From Candidatus Competibacteraceae bacterium (GTDB lineage Bacteria; Pseudomonadota; Gammaproteobacteria; Competibacterales; Competibacteraceae): a DNA stretch of 56,659 nucleotides. Position 1 is the first letter of the stretch. Each line of letters begins with the position of its first letter. The stretch is from NCBI GenBank assembly GCA_003989075.1, contig RXIX01000008.1, positions 1 to 56,659 on the forward strand, given 5' to 3'. The translations under genes and the position numbers were made by a program. Shown in pieces: positions 26,001 through 33,310 of this stretch. Below the pieces are notes generated by a model. That model was not told the DNA's origin. It searched no databases and saw only the letters and a program-made list of their open reading frames with translations.

Positions 26001-26335
26001 GCCACCTGTTTCAACTCCAGGCGGCTGTTGGCGTTCAGCTTGAGCTGGGTGCCATTGCTCAGCAACACCGCAACCCGGCTGCCTTCACCGGTGCGCAACA
26101 CCTCGCCGGCGGCGAGCACTGCCCCATCGGCGATCGGCTGCCAACGCCCTTCGCGCAAGACCTCGGCGCTGCCCAGCAGGCTGATCACCTGCCCCGCATC
26201 CTGTGCCCAGGCGGAGCCAATCGGCACCAGCAACAGTAGATAAAGCCCTTGCAGCAACCAGTACCATCGTGAACGATTCGGATGCGTTCCAGCCCTTGCC
26301 TGCAAGGCAGACAGTCCCTGATTCTGTTGCATCAT
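23009..26335 (-). CDS. FecR domain - TPR - TonB-receptor-like beta-barrel fusion protein
   Basis: A 1108-residue exported protein. A signal peptide (WYWLLQGLYLLLLVPIGSAWAQ) is followed by a FecR-type domain (residues about 45-215: GSAEVLREGRWQPIADG, GSRVAVLLSNGTQLKLNANS, LSGEIWVRSSGQPLDIQTV and TATIRGTEFNLAV). A TPR region follows (about 240-590). The C-terminal half is rich in alternating aromatic strands ending EVRNLFDREFNFQDNSFQTG and RTFFGRVTLNF, with terminal Phe, as in TonB-dependent receptors and other outer-membrane barrels. No plug domain or TonB box is apparent. The protein probably sits in the outer membrane with FecR and TPR modules in the periplasm. It heads the operon with the CHASE2 kinase and sigma-54 regulator, so a surface-signal role is plausible. 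Substrate unknown. Confidence 0.88.
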   Translation of the reverse strand: MMQQNQGLSALQARAGTHPNRSRWYWLLQGLYLLLLVPIGSAWAQDAGQVISLLGSAEVLREGRWQPIADGAVLAAGEVLRTGEGSRVAVLLSNGTQLKLNANSRLELKQVAPAPEGFIATTSEALRSVLRVLSGEIWVRSSGQPLDIQTVPATATIRGTEFNLAVAPDASARLAVLNGLVEFSNPQGSVLVAADEQADVRLGEAPRKTVLLNPLDAVQWSLYYPDPTGGAPVAAVTDPQAPGYWTGVARRELLAGRIPAAEQAIDRALALNVRDADAYSLRTSIALVQNRNAAALASAERAVEVDPHSAAAYLSLSLARQAGFDLDAALAAAQKAVALQPDNVRARVQESSLLLSMGRLRAAVKAAQQARQYAPDDAMVNTVWGFVQLANHRVDEARTAFQNAIGQDSTLGLPQLGLGLALFRHNQDAAALEAMRKATLLEPRVALYNSYLGKAFYEIKDDPRAAKYLDIAKQLDPHDPTPYLYDAIRLQSINRPVQAVESLQKSIELNNDRAVYRSRLLLDEDLATRSATLGRIYNEVGFTELGLREGWQSVNRDPANYSAHRLLADSYMALPNREPARVSELLQSQLLQPINMNPIQPQMAETKLMLAQGGPLTPSLYEFNPLFVQDRATLLASALGGSLDTWADNLVLSGLTDRWSYSVGQFHYQSNGYRENNDLEHDIYNLFAQFAVTADFSLQAEYRRRDTANGDLVSSFDGAFRAFQQQDFSQETARVGARYSLSPHTDLIASVIYKDQSDVLTYTRINESIGARDKGTQAEAQMLYRADQFNIITGLGAYSFDNEFVGFVQPDTNSSQQNIYGYANINLPERVIWTVGLGYESTDDPSAKLNEFNPKLGVQWAINDFLSLRAAAFKTVKRANSVEQTIEPTQIAGFNQLNDYFNMTVSKNYGVGLDVRFSKTLFGGLEALSQDNDVPFGTLDVPEFYEIQKNHNNFYSAYLYWMPSREWALSAKWLYEDFEIQEGLLTEIFMGTPHQLRTLTVPLSVQYFDPSGFFAGLGVAYVNQRIQYLDLSSFTPLPAESENFTVVNAGLGYRLPKRLGLVAFEVRNLFDREFNFQDNSFQTGVGQRGANPLYIPERTFFGRVTLNF

Positions 26336-26400
26336 TTACGCAGCCTATTGTTAATTAAGTTGAATTAACCCAATGCCAACCATACTTGGGGCAACACCCG

Positions 26401-26424
26401 TTCGCCCTGAGCCTGTCGAAGGGC
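26401..26424. repeat. 24-bp hairpin repeat, fourth copy
   Basis: The same TTCGCCCTGAGCC-TGTCGAAGGGC unit as at 16049-16148, again flanked by AACACCCG on both sides. It lies between the divergent FecR-barrel and ABC-importer genes. Confidence 0.85.
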
Positions 26425-26584
26425 AACACCCGTAAAAACAAAACCATCTAAAAAACGCGATATTTATTAAAATTTTACTTTGACTATTGTATGCCAGCAG
26501 CCACCCATATTCAGCCTGTGCTGTCCCGCTGCAAAATCCCGCATAATCCATATGTTTCCATCCTAATCCTTGGAGAATTGCGCC

Positions 26585-27553
26585 ATGCGCACCCTCATCC
26601 TGCGTGCCGCCGCCGCTGTGCTGTTGGCCCTGTCCGCACCCGGATTTGCCGCTGAGCCGGCCAGAAGCGTGGCACTGACGCAGATCGTCGAGCATCCCTC
26701 GCTGGATGCTGCCCGGCACGGCATTCTCGACGAGCTGGCCGCCGCCGGTTTTGTGCAGGGCCAGAATCTCAGCGTCGATTATCAGAACGCCCAGGGCAAT
26801 CCGGCCACGGCGGCGCAGATCGCCCGCAAGTTCGCCGGCGCGCATCCCGACGCCATCATCGCCATCGCTACGCCTTCGGCGCAGGCCGTGGCTGCGGCCA
26901 CCCGCGACATCCCGATCATTTTCTGCGCGGTCTCTGATCCGCTCGGCGCCAAGCTGGTCGGCAACCTCGACCAGCCGGGCGGCAACATGACCGGCACCCG
27001 GGATTTTCCGCCGATCGCCGAGCAGCTCGCTTTGATCCGCGAATTGTCGCCCCAGGCCAAAACCCTCGGCGTGATCTACAACCCCGGTGAGACCAACTCG
27101 GTATCAATCATCGCCGCGTTGCGGCAATTCGCGCCCAGCCTGGGCTTTGAGGTGCTTGCCGCCGCCGCGCCCAAATCCAGCGACGTGCTCAGCGCCGCGC
27201 GGCAACTGACCGGCAAGGCTGAGGCGATCTACATTCCGCTGGATAACACCGTGGTTTCAGCGCTGGAGGCGGTGATCAAGATTGGCCGGGAAGCAAAAAT
27301 CCCGGTGTACAGCGCTGATACCGATTCAGTCGGGCGCGGCACGGTTGCCTCGCTGGGCTTTGATTACTACGATGTCGGCCGCCAGACCGGCCAGCAGGTC
27401 GTTCGGGTGCTGCGGGGTGAAAAGCCCGGCGCCATTCCGGTCGAGCGGGTGCAGAAGCTCAACCTGTTCCTCAACCTGGATGCAGCGGCGGCCATGGGCG
27501 TGACCGTGCCCGAGGCGATGCGCCAGCGCGCCGTGAACCTGCCAAAATCCTGA
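26585..27553 (+). CDS. ABC transporter substrate-binding protein (TrpX-like)
   Basis: A 322-residue periplasmic protein. The signal peptide is MRTLILRAAAAVLLALSAPG with cleavage after FAAEPA or nearby. The mature part has VALTQIVEHPSLDAARHGIL, GNPATAAQIARKFAG, IAIATPSAQAVAAATRDIPI and IYIPLDNTVVSALEAVI, characteristic of the TrpX/YcjN-type ABC substrate-binding family, whose members bind aromatic amino acids or related ligands. GGAG lies 11 bases before the ATG at 26585, which is preferred over an upstream ATG. The permease and ATPase genes follow at 10-bp spacing or overlap. Ligand is inferred, not proven. Confidence 0.93.
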   Translation: MRTLILRAAAAVLLALSAPGFAAEPARSVALTQIVEHPSLDAARHGILDELAAAGFVQGQNLSVDYQNAQGNPATAAQIARKFAGAHPDAIIAIATPSAQAVAAATRDIPIIFCAVSDPLGAKLVGNLDQPGGNMTGTRDFPPIAEQLALIRELSPQAKTLGVIYNPGETNSVSIIAALRQFAPSLGFEVLAAAAPKSSDVLSAARQLTGKAEAIYIPLDNTVVSALEAVIKIGREAKIPVYSADTDSVGRGTVASLGFDYYDVGRQTGQQVVRVLRGEKPGAIPVERVQKLNLFLNLDAAAAMGVTVPEAMRQRAVNLPKS

Positions 27554-27562
27554 ACGCTTATC

Positions 27563-28441
27563 ATGAGCCTGATCGCCCTGCTCGGCGCGCTGGAAATCGG
27601 TTTGGTCTTCGCTCTGGTAGCGCTGGGCGTTTATCTCTCGTTCCGGGTGCTGCAGTTTCCCGACCTGACCGTAGACGGCAGCTTTCCACTCGGTGCAGCG
27701 GTAGCGGCCATTCTGATCGTCAACCACGTTAATCCCTGGCTGGCGACCGCGACTGCGGCCTTGGCCGGTGCGCTGGCCGGGTTGACCACCGCCTGGCTGA
27801 ACCTGCGCCTGGGCATCCTGAACCTGCTGGCCAGCATCCTGACCATGATCGCTCTGTATTCGATCAATCTGCGCATCATGGGCCGGCCTAACGTGGCGCT
27901 GCTTGGTGAAAACACCGTGCTCAGTCCCCTGCAGGATCTGGCGCTGCCGGTCTATGTAACGACGCCATTGGCGTTTGCGCTGGCAGTGCTGCTGATCAAA
28001 GCGCTGCTGGATCGTTTCCTCAACTCGGAACTGGGACTGGCACTGCGCGCCACCGGCGCCAATCCGCGCATGGCCCGCGCTCAGGGCATCCACACTGGCC
28101 AGGCCACCTATCTGGGCATGGCGCTGAGCAATGCCCTGGTGGCGCTGGCCGGGGCGCTGTTCGCCCAATCGCAGGGCAGCGCCGATGTGACCATGGGCGT
28201 GGGCGTGATTGTTGTCGGGCTGGCGGCGGTGATCGGTGGCGAGGCGCTGCTCAATCCGCGCACGGTTGCCTGGGCTACGGCCGCCTGCGTGTTCGGTTCG
28301 CTGTTGTACCGGCTGATTGTAGCGCTGGCGCTGAACGCCGATTTTCTCGGTCTGCAGGCCCAGGATCTGAATCTGATTACCGCGGCACTGGTGGCAGCAG
28401 CGCTGGTATTGCCGCGCCTGCGGGCGGGGAAAACGCCATGA
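27563..28441 (+). CDS. ABC transporter permease (branched-chain type, TrpY-like)
   Basis: A 292-residue integral membrane protein with about eight to nine helices. It carries motifs of the LivH/RbsC-type permease family: FRVLQFPDLTVDGSFPLGAA near the N-terminus, LTTAWLNLRLGILNLLASIL, GLALRATGANPRMARAQGI (the cytoplasmic loop that meets the ATPase) and GVIVVGLAAVIGGEALL. A single permease gene implies a homodimer. The stop overlaps the start of the ATPase gene by four bases (ATGA), which ensures balanced synthesis. It takes ligand from the preceding binding protein across the inner membrane. Confidence 0.94.
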   Translation: MSLIALLGALEIGLVFALVALGVYLSFRVLQFPDLTVDGSFPLGAAVAAILIVNHVNPWLATATAALAGALAGLTTAWLNLRLGILNLLASILTMIALYSINLRIMGRPNVALLGENTVLSPLQDLALPVYVTTPLAFALAVLLIKALLDRFLNSELGLALRATGANPRMARAQGIHTGQATYLGMALSNALVALAGALFAQSQGSADVTMGVGVIVVGLAAVIGGEALLNPRTVAWATAACVFGSLLYRLIVALALNADFLGLQAQDLNLITAALVAAALVLPRLRAGKTP

Positions 28442-29232
28442 TCGAGATGCGCCACGTGCGGGTCACTTTCAACGCCGGCACACCGCTGGAAAATCCGGCC
28501 CTGCGCGGCATCGATCTGGACATTCCCGCCGGCCAGTTCCTGACCGTGATCGGTGGCAACGGTGCTGGCAAGTCCACCCTGCTCAATGCCCTGTCCGGTG
28601 AAATCAACGTCAGCGCGGGCCGTATCAGCTTTGATGGTCAGGATGTGACCCGCTGGCCGGTGGCGCAACGGGCACGCTGGGTGGCGCGGGTGTTTCAGGA
28701 TCCGCTGGCCGGTACCTGTGCCGAGCTGACCATCGAGGAAAACCTGGCGCTGGCGGCGGCCCGTGGCCAATGGCGTAGCCTGCGCCCGGCACTGACGGCA
28801 GCGGCGCGCGCCACGTTCCGGGACAGTCTGGCGCGGCTGGGGCTGGGGCTGGAAAACCGTCTGCAGGATCGCATGAGCCTGCTATCCGGTGGCCAGCGTC
28901 AGGCGCTCAGCCTGCTGATGGCTACCCTGCAACCGATGAAGATTCTGCTGCTGGATGAACACACCGCCGCTCTCGATCCGAAGACGGCGGCGTTCGTGCT
29001 GGAACTGACCCGGCGCATCGTCGCCGAGCGGCAACTGACCGCGCTCATGGTTACGCATAGCCTGCGCCATGCGCTTGATGTCGGCACGCGCACGCTGATG
29101 CTGCATCAGGGACGGATAGTGCTCGACATCGCCGGCGCTGAACGCGCCCGGCTGGACGTGCCGGACCTGCTGCGCCTGTTCGAAGTCGCCCAGGGCGAGC
29201 CGGTCACCGATGACGAGCTGTTGCTGGGCTGA
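28438..29232 (+). CDS. ABC transporter ATP-binding protein (TrpZ-like)
   Basis: A 264-residue ABC ATPase. Walker A is GGNGAGKST (near residue 40), the Q-loop is in ARVFQDPLAG, the signature is LSGGQRQALSLL (near 149) and Walker B is ILLLDEHTAALDP with a switch His in TALMVTHSLRHAL. This is the usual ATPase for uptake systems of the LivH/TrpY kind. Its ATG overlaps the permease stop. The gene ends 30 bp before the convergent thrH gene. Confidence 0.95.
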   Translation: MIEMRHVRVTFNAGTPLENPALRGIDLDIPAGQFLTVIGGNGAGKSTLLNALSGEINVSAGRISFDGQDVTRWPVAQRARWVARVFQDPLAGTCAELTIEENLALAAARGQWRSLRPALTAAARATFRDSLARLGLGLENRLQDRMSLLSGGQRQALSLLMATLQPMKILLLDEHTAALDPKTAAFVLELTRRIVAERQLTALMVTHSLRHALDVGTRTLMLHQGRIVLDIAGAERARLDVPDLLRLFEVAQGEPVTDDELLLG

Positions 29233-29262
29233 TGCCGCTCATGCAGAGTGCCCCGGCTACGC

Positions 29263-29871
29263 CTACAGGGCGCGGATGCTGGCCTTGCGGAAAGCCTCGC
29301 GCAGTTCCTCAAAGGTCCGCGTCACCGGGAATTGCGGGAATTCATCAATGACGTTCTGCGGTGGGCGAAACAGGATACCGGCCTCGGCTTCGGCAAGCAT
29401 GGCGGTATCGTTGTAGGAATCTCCGGCGGCGATGACCCGATATTGCAGACCGTGGAAGGCCTGCACAGCGGCGCGCTTGGAATTAGGCTGCCGCAGGGTG
29501 TAGCCGACCACGCGATCATCGACCACTTCCAGCTTGTGGCAGAACAGCGTCGGCCAGCCGAGTTGACGCATCAGCGGCTGGGCGAATTCATAAAACGTGT
29601 CCGACAGGATCACCACTTGAAAGCGCTCGCGCAGCCAGTCCAGGCACTCGCGCGCACCCTCCAGCGGCCCCATCCCGGCGATGACCTGCTGAATATCGGA
29701 CAGCTTCAAACCGTGCTGGTCGAGCAGCGCCAGCCGCCCACGCATCAGTTGATCGTAATCCGGAATATCGCGGGTCGTCAGTCGCAGTTCCGCGATGCCG
29801 GTGCGTTCGGCGACGTTGATCCAGATTTCCGGGACCAGGACCCCTTCCAGGTCCAGGCAGGCGAGTTCCAT
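29263..29871 (-). CDS. thrH: Bifunctional phosphoserine phosphatase / homoserine phosphotransferase
   Basis: A 202-residue HAD enzyme whose start ([20 protein letters not shown]) and body ([51 protein letters not shown]) agree closely with the ThrH family known in Pseudomonas. The nucleophile Asp is in CLDLEGV, the Thr/Ser motif in SDTFYEF and the acidic motif in GDSYND. ThrH dephosphorylates phosphoserine and can transfer the phosphate to homoserine. The ATG at 29869-29871 is chosen because homology starts there. It stands alone, convergent with the ABC importer operon. Confidence 0.95.
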   Translation of the reverse strand: MELACLDLEGVLVPEIWINVAERTGIAELRLTTRDIPDYDQLMRGRLALLDQHGLKLSDIQQVIAGMGPLEGARECLDWLRERFQVVILSDTFYEFAQPLMRQLGWPTLFCHKLEVVDDRVVGYTLRQPNSKRAAVQAFHGLQYRVIAAGDSYNDTAMLAEAEAGILFRPPQNVIDEFPQFPVTRTFEELREAFRKASIRAL

Positions 29872-29997
29872 GAACAATTCCCCCTGTTGCGCACCACCGG
29901 CGCGGACGCGGCGGCGCATGCGGTTTAGCGTAGATAATCGGCAAAAAAGCGCCGCTACGCTAACCGTTTGCCAACGCTGCCGCAAGAGCCGCCCTGC

Positions 29998-30801
29998 TCA
30001 GCGCGTGATGGTACTGTCGGCGATCAGTTCGGCCAGTTGTTCGGTATTCAGGCGCAGGCGCAGCGCCAGCACCCGGATCAGATCGATAGCCGCCTTGGAA
30101 TTCTGCTCCAGGAAGGGCATGAAATCGCGGCGATGGATCACCAGCAGCTCGCTCGGCGCCAGGGTAGTTGCCCCCGCCGAGCGGCCCAGGCCATCGAGCA
30201 TGGCAATCTCGCCGAGAATCTCCCCCGGTCCGACAACGCCGAGCATGATATCGTGGCCTTCGCGGTCACACACGCTGACCTTCAATCGCCCGCTGAGCAC
30301 CACGAACATCTCTTCACCGGCATCGGCGCGGGAGAACACCGCCTGCCCAGCCGACAGGGTCAGCATGCGCGACAGGGCAATGATTTTTTCCAGGTGGGCA
30401 CTGGAGAAGTTACGAAACAGCAGGCTGCGGCGCAAGGCGGCCATCTTCTGCTGGGCCGGCGGTGTTGCGGCGGTCGCATTGCCGCCACTCAGCGCCAGGG
30501 CACCATGCAACTGGCTGGCGATCAGCGGCCGCTTGATGCAGATATAGTCGGATTCGAGCGCCGGAACCGCCGAGGCCAGGATGACGCTGATACCGGGTAC
30601 ATCCTGCCGGTATTCATTCCAGAATTGCATCGCCACAGCATCATCGGCATTGATGATCGCCACGCTGGCTGCTGCACGCGGGTTCTCGACGAGCTGATAG
30701 CTGACCTCGTTATTGCTGGCCACTGACAGGATATTGCGGATCATCCGCCGTTCGCGGTCCACAAAACCGATGGTATTGACCGTCACAACTTTAATCGCCA
30801 C
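29998..30801 (-). CDS. Cyclic nucleotide-binding protein with degenerate receiver-like N-terminus
   Basis: A 267-residue cytoplasmic protein. A GTG start (30799-30801) is preferred because GGGAGGGA precedes it by eight bases. Residues 1-110 form an alpha/beta domain (VVTVNTIGFVDRERRMIRNI, VAIINADDAVAMQFW, ISVILAS, YICIKRPLIASQL) that resembles a response-regulator receiver in strand order. It lacks a clear acidic pair at the first strand, though it has a Lys-Arg at the last. Residues about 145-255 are a cNMP-binding domain with MFVVLSGRLKVSV and PGEILGEIAMLDGLGRSAGA. There is no DNA-binding domain. Function and partner are unknown; it lies between thrH and the toxin-antitoxin pair. Confidence 0.85.
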   Translation of the reverse strand: MAIKVVTVNTIGFVDRERRMIRNILSVASNNEVSYQLVENPRAAASVAIINADDAVAMQFWNEYRQDVPGISVILASAVPALESDYICIKRPLIASQLHGALALSGGNATAATPPAQQKMAALRRSLLFRNFSSAHLEKIIALSRMLTLSAGQAVFSRADAGEEMFVVLSGRLKVSVCDREGHDIMLGVVGPGEILGEIAMLDGLGRSAGATTLAPSELLVIHRRDFMPFLEQNSKAAIDLIRVLALRLRLNTEQLAELIADSTITR

Positions 30802-30906
30802 AGATATGTCCCTCCCCTCTTTCCAAACTGCTTGCCACTGCTGCTGTTGCACATGTTTGCTGGACATGTGACGCGACCATCCTTGCAGGATCGCGCTGGT
30901 ATTTGG

Positions 30907-31245
30907 TCATCCGACCCCGACGTGCTCTCGCAGCCACGGCTCCAAACAGTCGAAGCGGAACGCTCGAGTCTCGAAGAGTTGCATGAAAAAGGCATGCGCG
31001 GTTTCGTTGTCGCATTCGATGCGGTGGCCGTTCATCCGCAAAAACGTATCGGTGACGAAGAAGGCCACGCGCTTGTTGCCGTCTAGGAACGGGTGGTTAT
31101 TGGCCAGGCTCTCCATCAGCGCCGCCGCCTCTTCGACGAGGTCCCGGTAATAGCCAAGCTGGGGCCGCATCAGGGCGGCCTCCAGGGCACCGGGGTCGCG
31201 CAACCCCAGCGCGCCGCCGAACACCTCGATCAGATGCGCGTGCAT
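30907..31245 (-). CDS. Doc-type toxin (death-on-curing family, Fic fold)
   Basis: A 112-residue protein with the Doc/Fic core motif HPFLDGNKR at residues 51-59 and the flanking SLANN. GALEAALMRPQ and the RMNGHRIECDNE segment are usual in Doc proteins. Doc toxins phosphorylate elongation factor Tu. Typical members are about 125 residues; this one starts at MHAHLIEVFGG and lacks the short N-terminal strand/helix. That segment may have been lost by a small deletion, since the upstream sequence has no in-frame start before the antitoxin stop. Activity is uncertain. It directly follows a small antitoxin gene (13-bp gap), forming a type II toxin-antitoxin pair at the left edge of the island. Confidence 0.88.
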   Translation of the reverse strand: MHAHLIEVFGGALGLRDPGALEAALMRPQLGYYRDLVEEAAALMESLANNHPFLDGNKRVAFFVTDTFLRMNGHRIECDNETAHAFFMQLFETRAFRFDCLEPWLREHVGVG

Positions 31246-31258
31246 GGCAACTCGCGGT

Positions 31259-31516
31259 TCATCGGGCCAGCAGCTCGCCCAATCGGCGGTTTTTCTCTAC
31301 GCTCGCCTGGAAGTGCGCCATGACCTCAGCGCGGGGCGTGGCGTCGCGCTTGCGCTCAACGAACTCGCGCAGCGCCTGCTCCAGCACCGCCTGGAACTGG
31401 CGGCCTTCCTCGCGAGCGATGGCTCGCAGCTCGCCGAGCAGGCGCGGGTCGGCCTGGCTGGAAAATTTCTGGCGGACGGCATTCATGATGTGATGCTCTC
31501 TATCAGATTCTATCAA
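31259..31516 (-). CDS. Antitoxin of the Doc pair (ribbon-helix-helix-like)
   Basis: A 75- to 85-residue protein (ATG at 31516, or more likely at 31486 giving MNAVRQKFSSQADPRLLGEL). A short beta strand is followed by helices with LREFVERKR and a charged tail, VMAHFQASVEKNRRLGELLA. The N-terminal part resembles ribbon-helix-helix DNA-binding antitoxins; the tail would bind the toxin. It precedes the Doc-type gene by 13 bp. It probably represses its own promoter in the AT-rich stretch just upstream. Confidence 0.75.
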   Translation of the reverse strand: MIESDREHHIMNAVRQKFSSQADPRLLGELRAIAREEGRQFQAVLEQALREFVERKRDATPRAEVMAHFQASVEKNRRLGELLAR

Positions 31517-31796
31517 GATAAAGCTTGATGCTAAACAGGCCCGCCCGGACGTTCAACCCCGAATAGGGAAAAGCACTTCCGCCAATACAAGTTAGCGGAG
31601 CTGTTTGGCCTGCCAACTCGTGCAGGGTGGCAGTGGCTGGGTTGCAGGCAGACGGCGCAAACTGCAGCGGTTCGGCCAGTAGTGGTACATAGTCGGGCCA
31701 ATAGGTGCCACCGGTCGATCACTGATCACCTCGCCGCTCTGAAATGCCCATGATAATCTCGATCATCTAGGCTGATCTCTTCCTGCTTTACGGAGT
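31517..31796. other. Degraded intergenic stretch
   Basis: No gene or RNA is recognised here. With the CHAT and IS3 relics that follow, it makes about 950 bp of decayed DNA between the toxin-antitoxin pair and the first gene of the seven-gene system. Confidence 0.4.
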
Positions 31797-32151
31797 CTTG
31801 TTCGTGACTACCGGCTGCTGCAAACTTCCGGCGCTAAATCGCGGCTTTACCCTCGATCCCCCGCCGGCCCCGTTCGCAACGCGCTCGCCTTGAGCCAATC
31901 GCTGGGTCAACAGGTACTCGAACCGCTGCGGCCCTACCTGAACGGTGTCACCCACCTGCTGATCGTGCCCAATGGCCCGCTGTACGATCTGCCCTTCACT
32001 GCCCTGCCCTGGAACGGTCACTTCCTGGTCGAACAGTTCCACCTCAGCACCTTGTCCCCTCGATCTCCCTGTTAGCGACTCTCGACTTCCAACCCACCGC
32101 TGCTGCGCCGCACAGTTGGTCGCCCGGCGACGCGAGCGGTCACCTGATGTT
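31797..32151 (+). pseudogene. CHAT-domain protein fragment, broken by frameshift and IS insertion
   Basis: One plus-strand frame reads LVRDYRLLQTSGAK, then SQSLGQQVLEPLRPYLNGV and THLLIVPNGPLYDLPFTALP. The last is the hallmark of CHAT (caspase HetF associated with TPRs) peptidase-like domains, just before their catalytic His region. A two-base shift near 32058 moves the homology to a second frame (SLLATLDFQPTAAAPHSW...), which then stops abruptly at 32151, where the end of an IS3-family relic begins. Only a mid-portion of the domain is left; there is no start, catalytic dyad or C-terminus. CHAT proteins include effectors of bacterial immunity and cell-death systems. Confidence 0.75.
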
Positions 32152-32400
32152 GGACCCCATTCTTAGGACAGCATGAGAGGCGAAATAAGCTCTGACCCTT
32201 GGTTGTTAAATGGATCAGGCGACCAGCGCTGGATGGTTTGCATTGACGAAATAACGGATATTCGGGCTGGTGCCGGCGAGGGCCGCGTGTGGCCGCTCCT
32301 GGTTATATCAGTCAAAATAGTGCCCGAGGGTCTCGCGCAGGCGGTGCCCATTTTCGAATGGCATTGAGGTAGATAAGGATGGGACGCTGTGCGAGGCGTT
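32152..32400 (-). mobile_element. IS3-family transposase C-terminal relic with right end
   Basis: On the minus strand a frame reads FENGHRLRETLGHYFD, a TGA at 32308-32310 in place of the expected Trp, then YNQERPHAALAGTSPNIRYF and NANHPALVA to a stop at 32216. HYFDWYNQERPH is the last catalytic segment of IS3-family OrfB integrases, with its Glu. Just before, IYLNA is out of frame by one base. Downstream of the stop, TGTCCTAAGAATGGGGTCCA (32152-32171 reversed) has the TG...CA form of an IS terminal inverted repeat. The left part of the element is missing. It is an inactive relic that interrupts the CHAT gene. Confidence 0.8.
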
Positions 32401-32461
32401 GTGTGTCAGTAGCCAGATGTTTGGACGGTAATATACCTACCACAAGCGAGGGAGGGAGGGA

Positions 32462-33310
32462 TTATCCTTTTCCGGTTCCAGACGGCAGTTCGAGTTGCCC
32501 TTTTTTGAGGATGCGCGCCTTGATGATTTGACCGGTTGTGTGCTCGATTTCAGCTTCTGCGAAGCGTATGAGATGCGCACGCTCCAGATCATCGCGCACA
32601 ACCACATCAAAACAACTACCGATCAACGTAGAAGCACCCTCACCTTTGTTGCTGAGCAGAGTTGAAAGAAATTTGGTCAGTAGACGCCGTGAGGGTAACA
32701 CAAAAGCATTATTATGATCACTTCTAGGAATGATCCATAAATGTTCATCATCCGCCGTGACCGTTACACTGATCGTTCCGTTGCTATTGCACAAAGCGGG
32801 AGCAAGCTGCTGGTAGCGTGCACGGAAATCCTGTTCATAACTTGACTCAAGCAGCATCCGATTGAAATCAATAATTAAGTCAGATTCTGCGCAGGAAAGT
32901 TCTGATTTGACTCCAAGGGTTTGTGGAATTCTGCTAATAGGTTCCTTTGGATCGCTTATTGGTTCTTTAAATGCTAAGCTGGATTGAAATTCGGCAAGTT
33001 GGTTTTTTATTTCTTTAACGAGAACTAACATTTCATTCGATTTTACCGAATCTTGATTTTGCTTTTCAAAAGACTCATTTAGAGTATCTATTTTGTTTTT
33101 AATATCCTCGATATCTCGCCTTAATTTTATAATCTCATTACGATTATTACGACATAAGATAAAAAAATCTTCTTGTTTCTCAAAAATTTTATCAACCACA
33201 ATAATGGCATCATCTTGTCTTTTCAAGACAAACAAAAATAAAACAAAAAACACAATTATTATAATTATTGCGCATATAAGCAACAAAAGACCCAATTGAT
33301 TTATCATCAT
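32462..33310 (-). CDS. Membrane-anchored coiled-coil protein, last gene of the cytoskeletal-type operon
   Basis: A 282-residue protein with one N-terminal membrane helix (about residues 5-29, very Ile/Val/Phe-rich), then a predicted coiled coil (about 40-110: [20 protein letters not shown]). A linker with repeated EPIS follows, then a C-terminal globular domain with [38 protein letters not shown] and [21 protein letters not shown] do not recognise a family. The start ATG overlaps the stop of the actin-like gene, so the two are translationally coupled. The gene is AT-rich, as is the 3' half of the actin-like gene. Its layout (one TM, coiled coil, roughly 120-residue domain) parallels the last gene of the divergent operon (42347-43228). 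Confidence 0.8.

Noticed and set aside
26336..26400. Sigma-54 promoter before the FecR-barrel gene (TTGGCATTGGGTTAATT)
   Set aside because: The -24 GG is present but the -12 GC is absent, so the consensus is not met.
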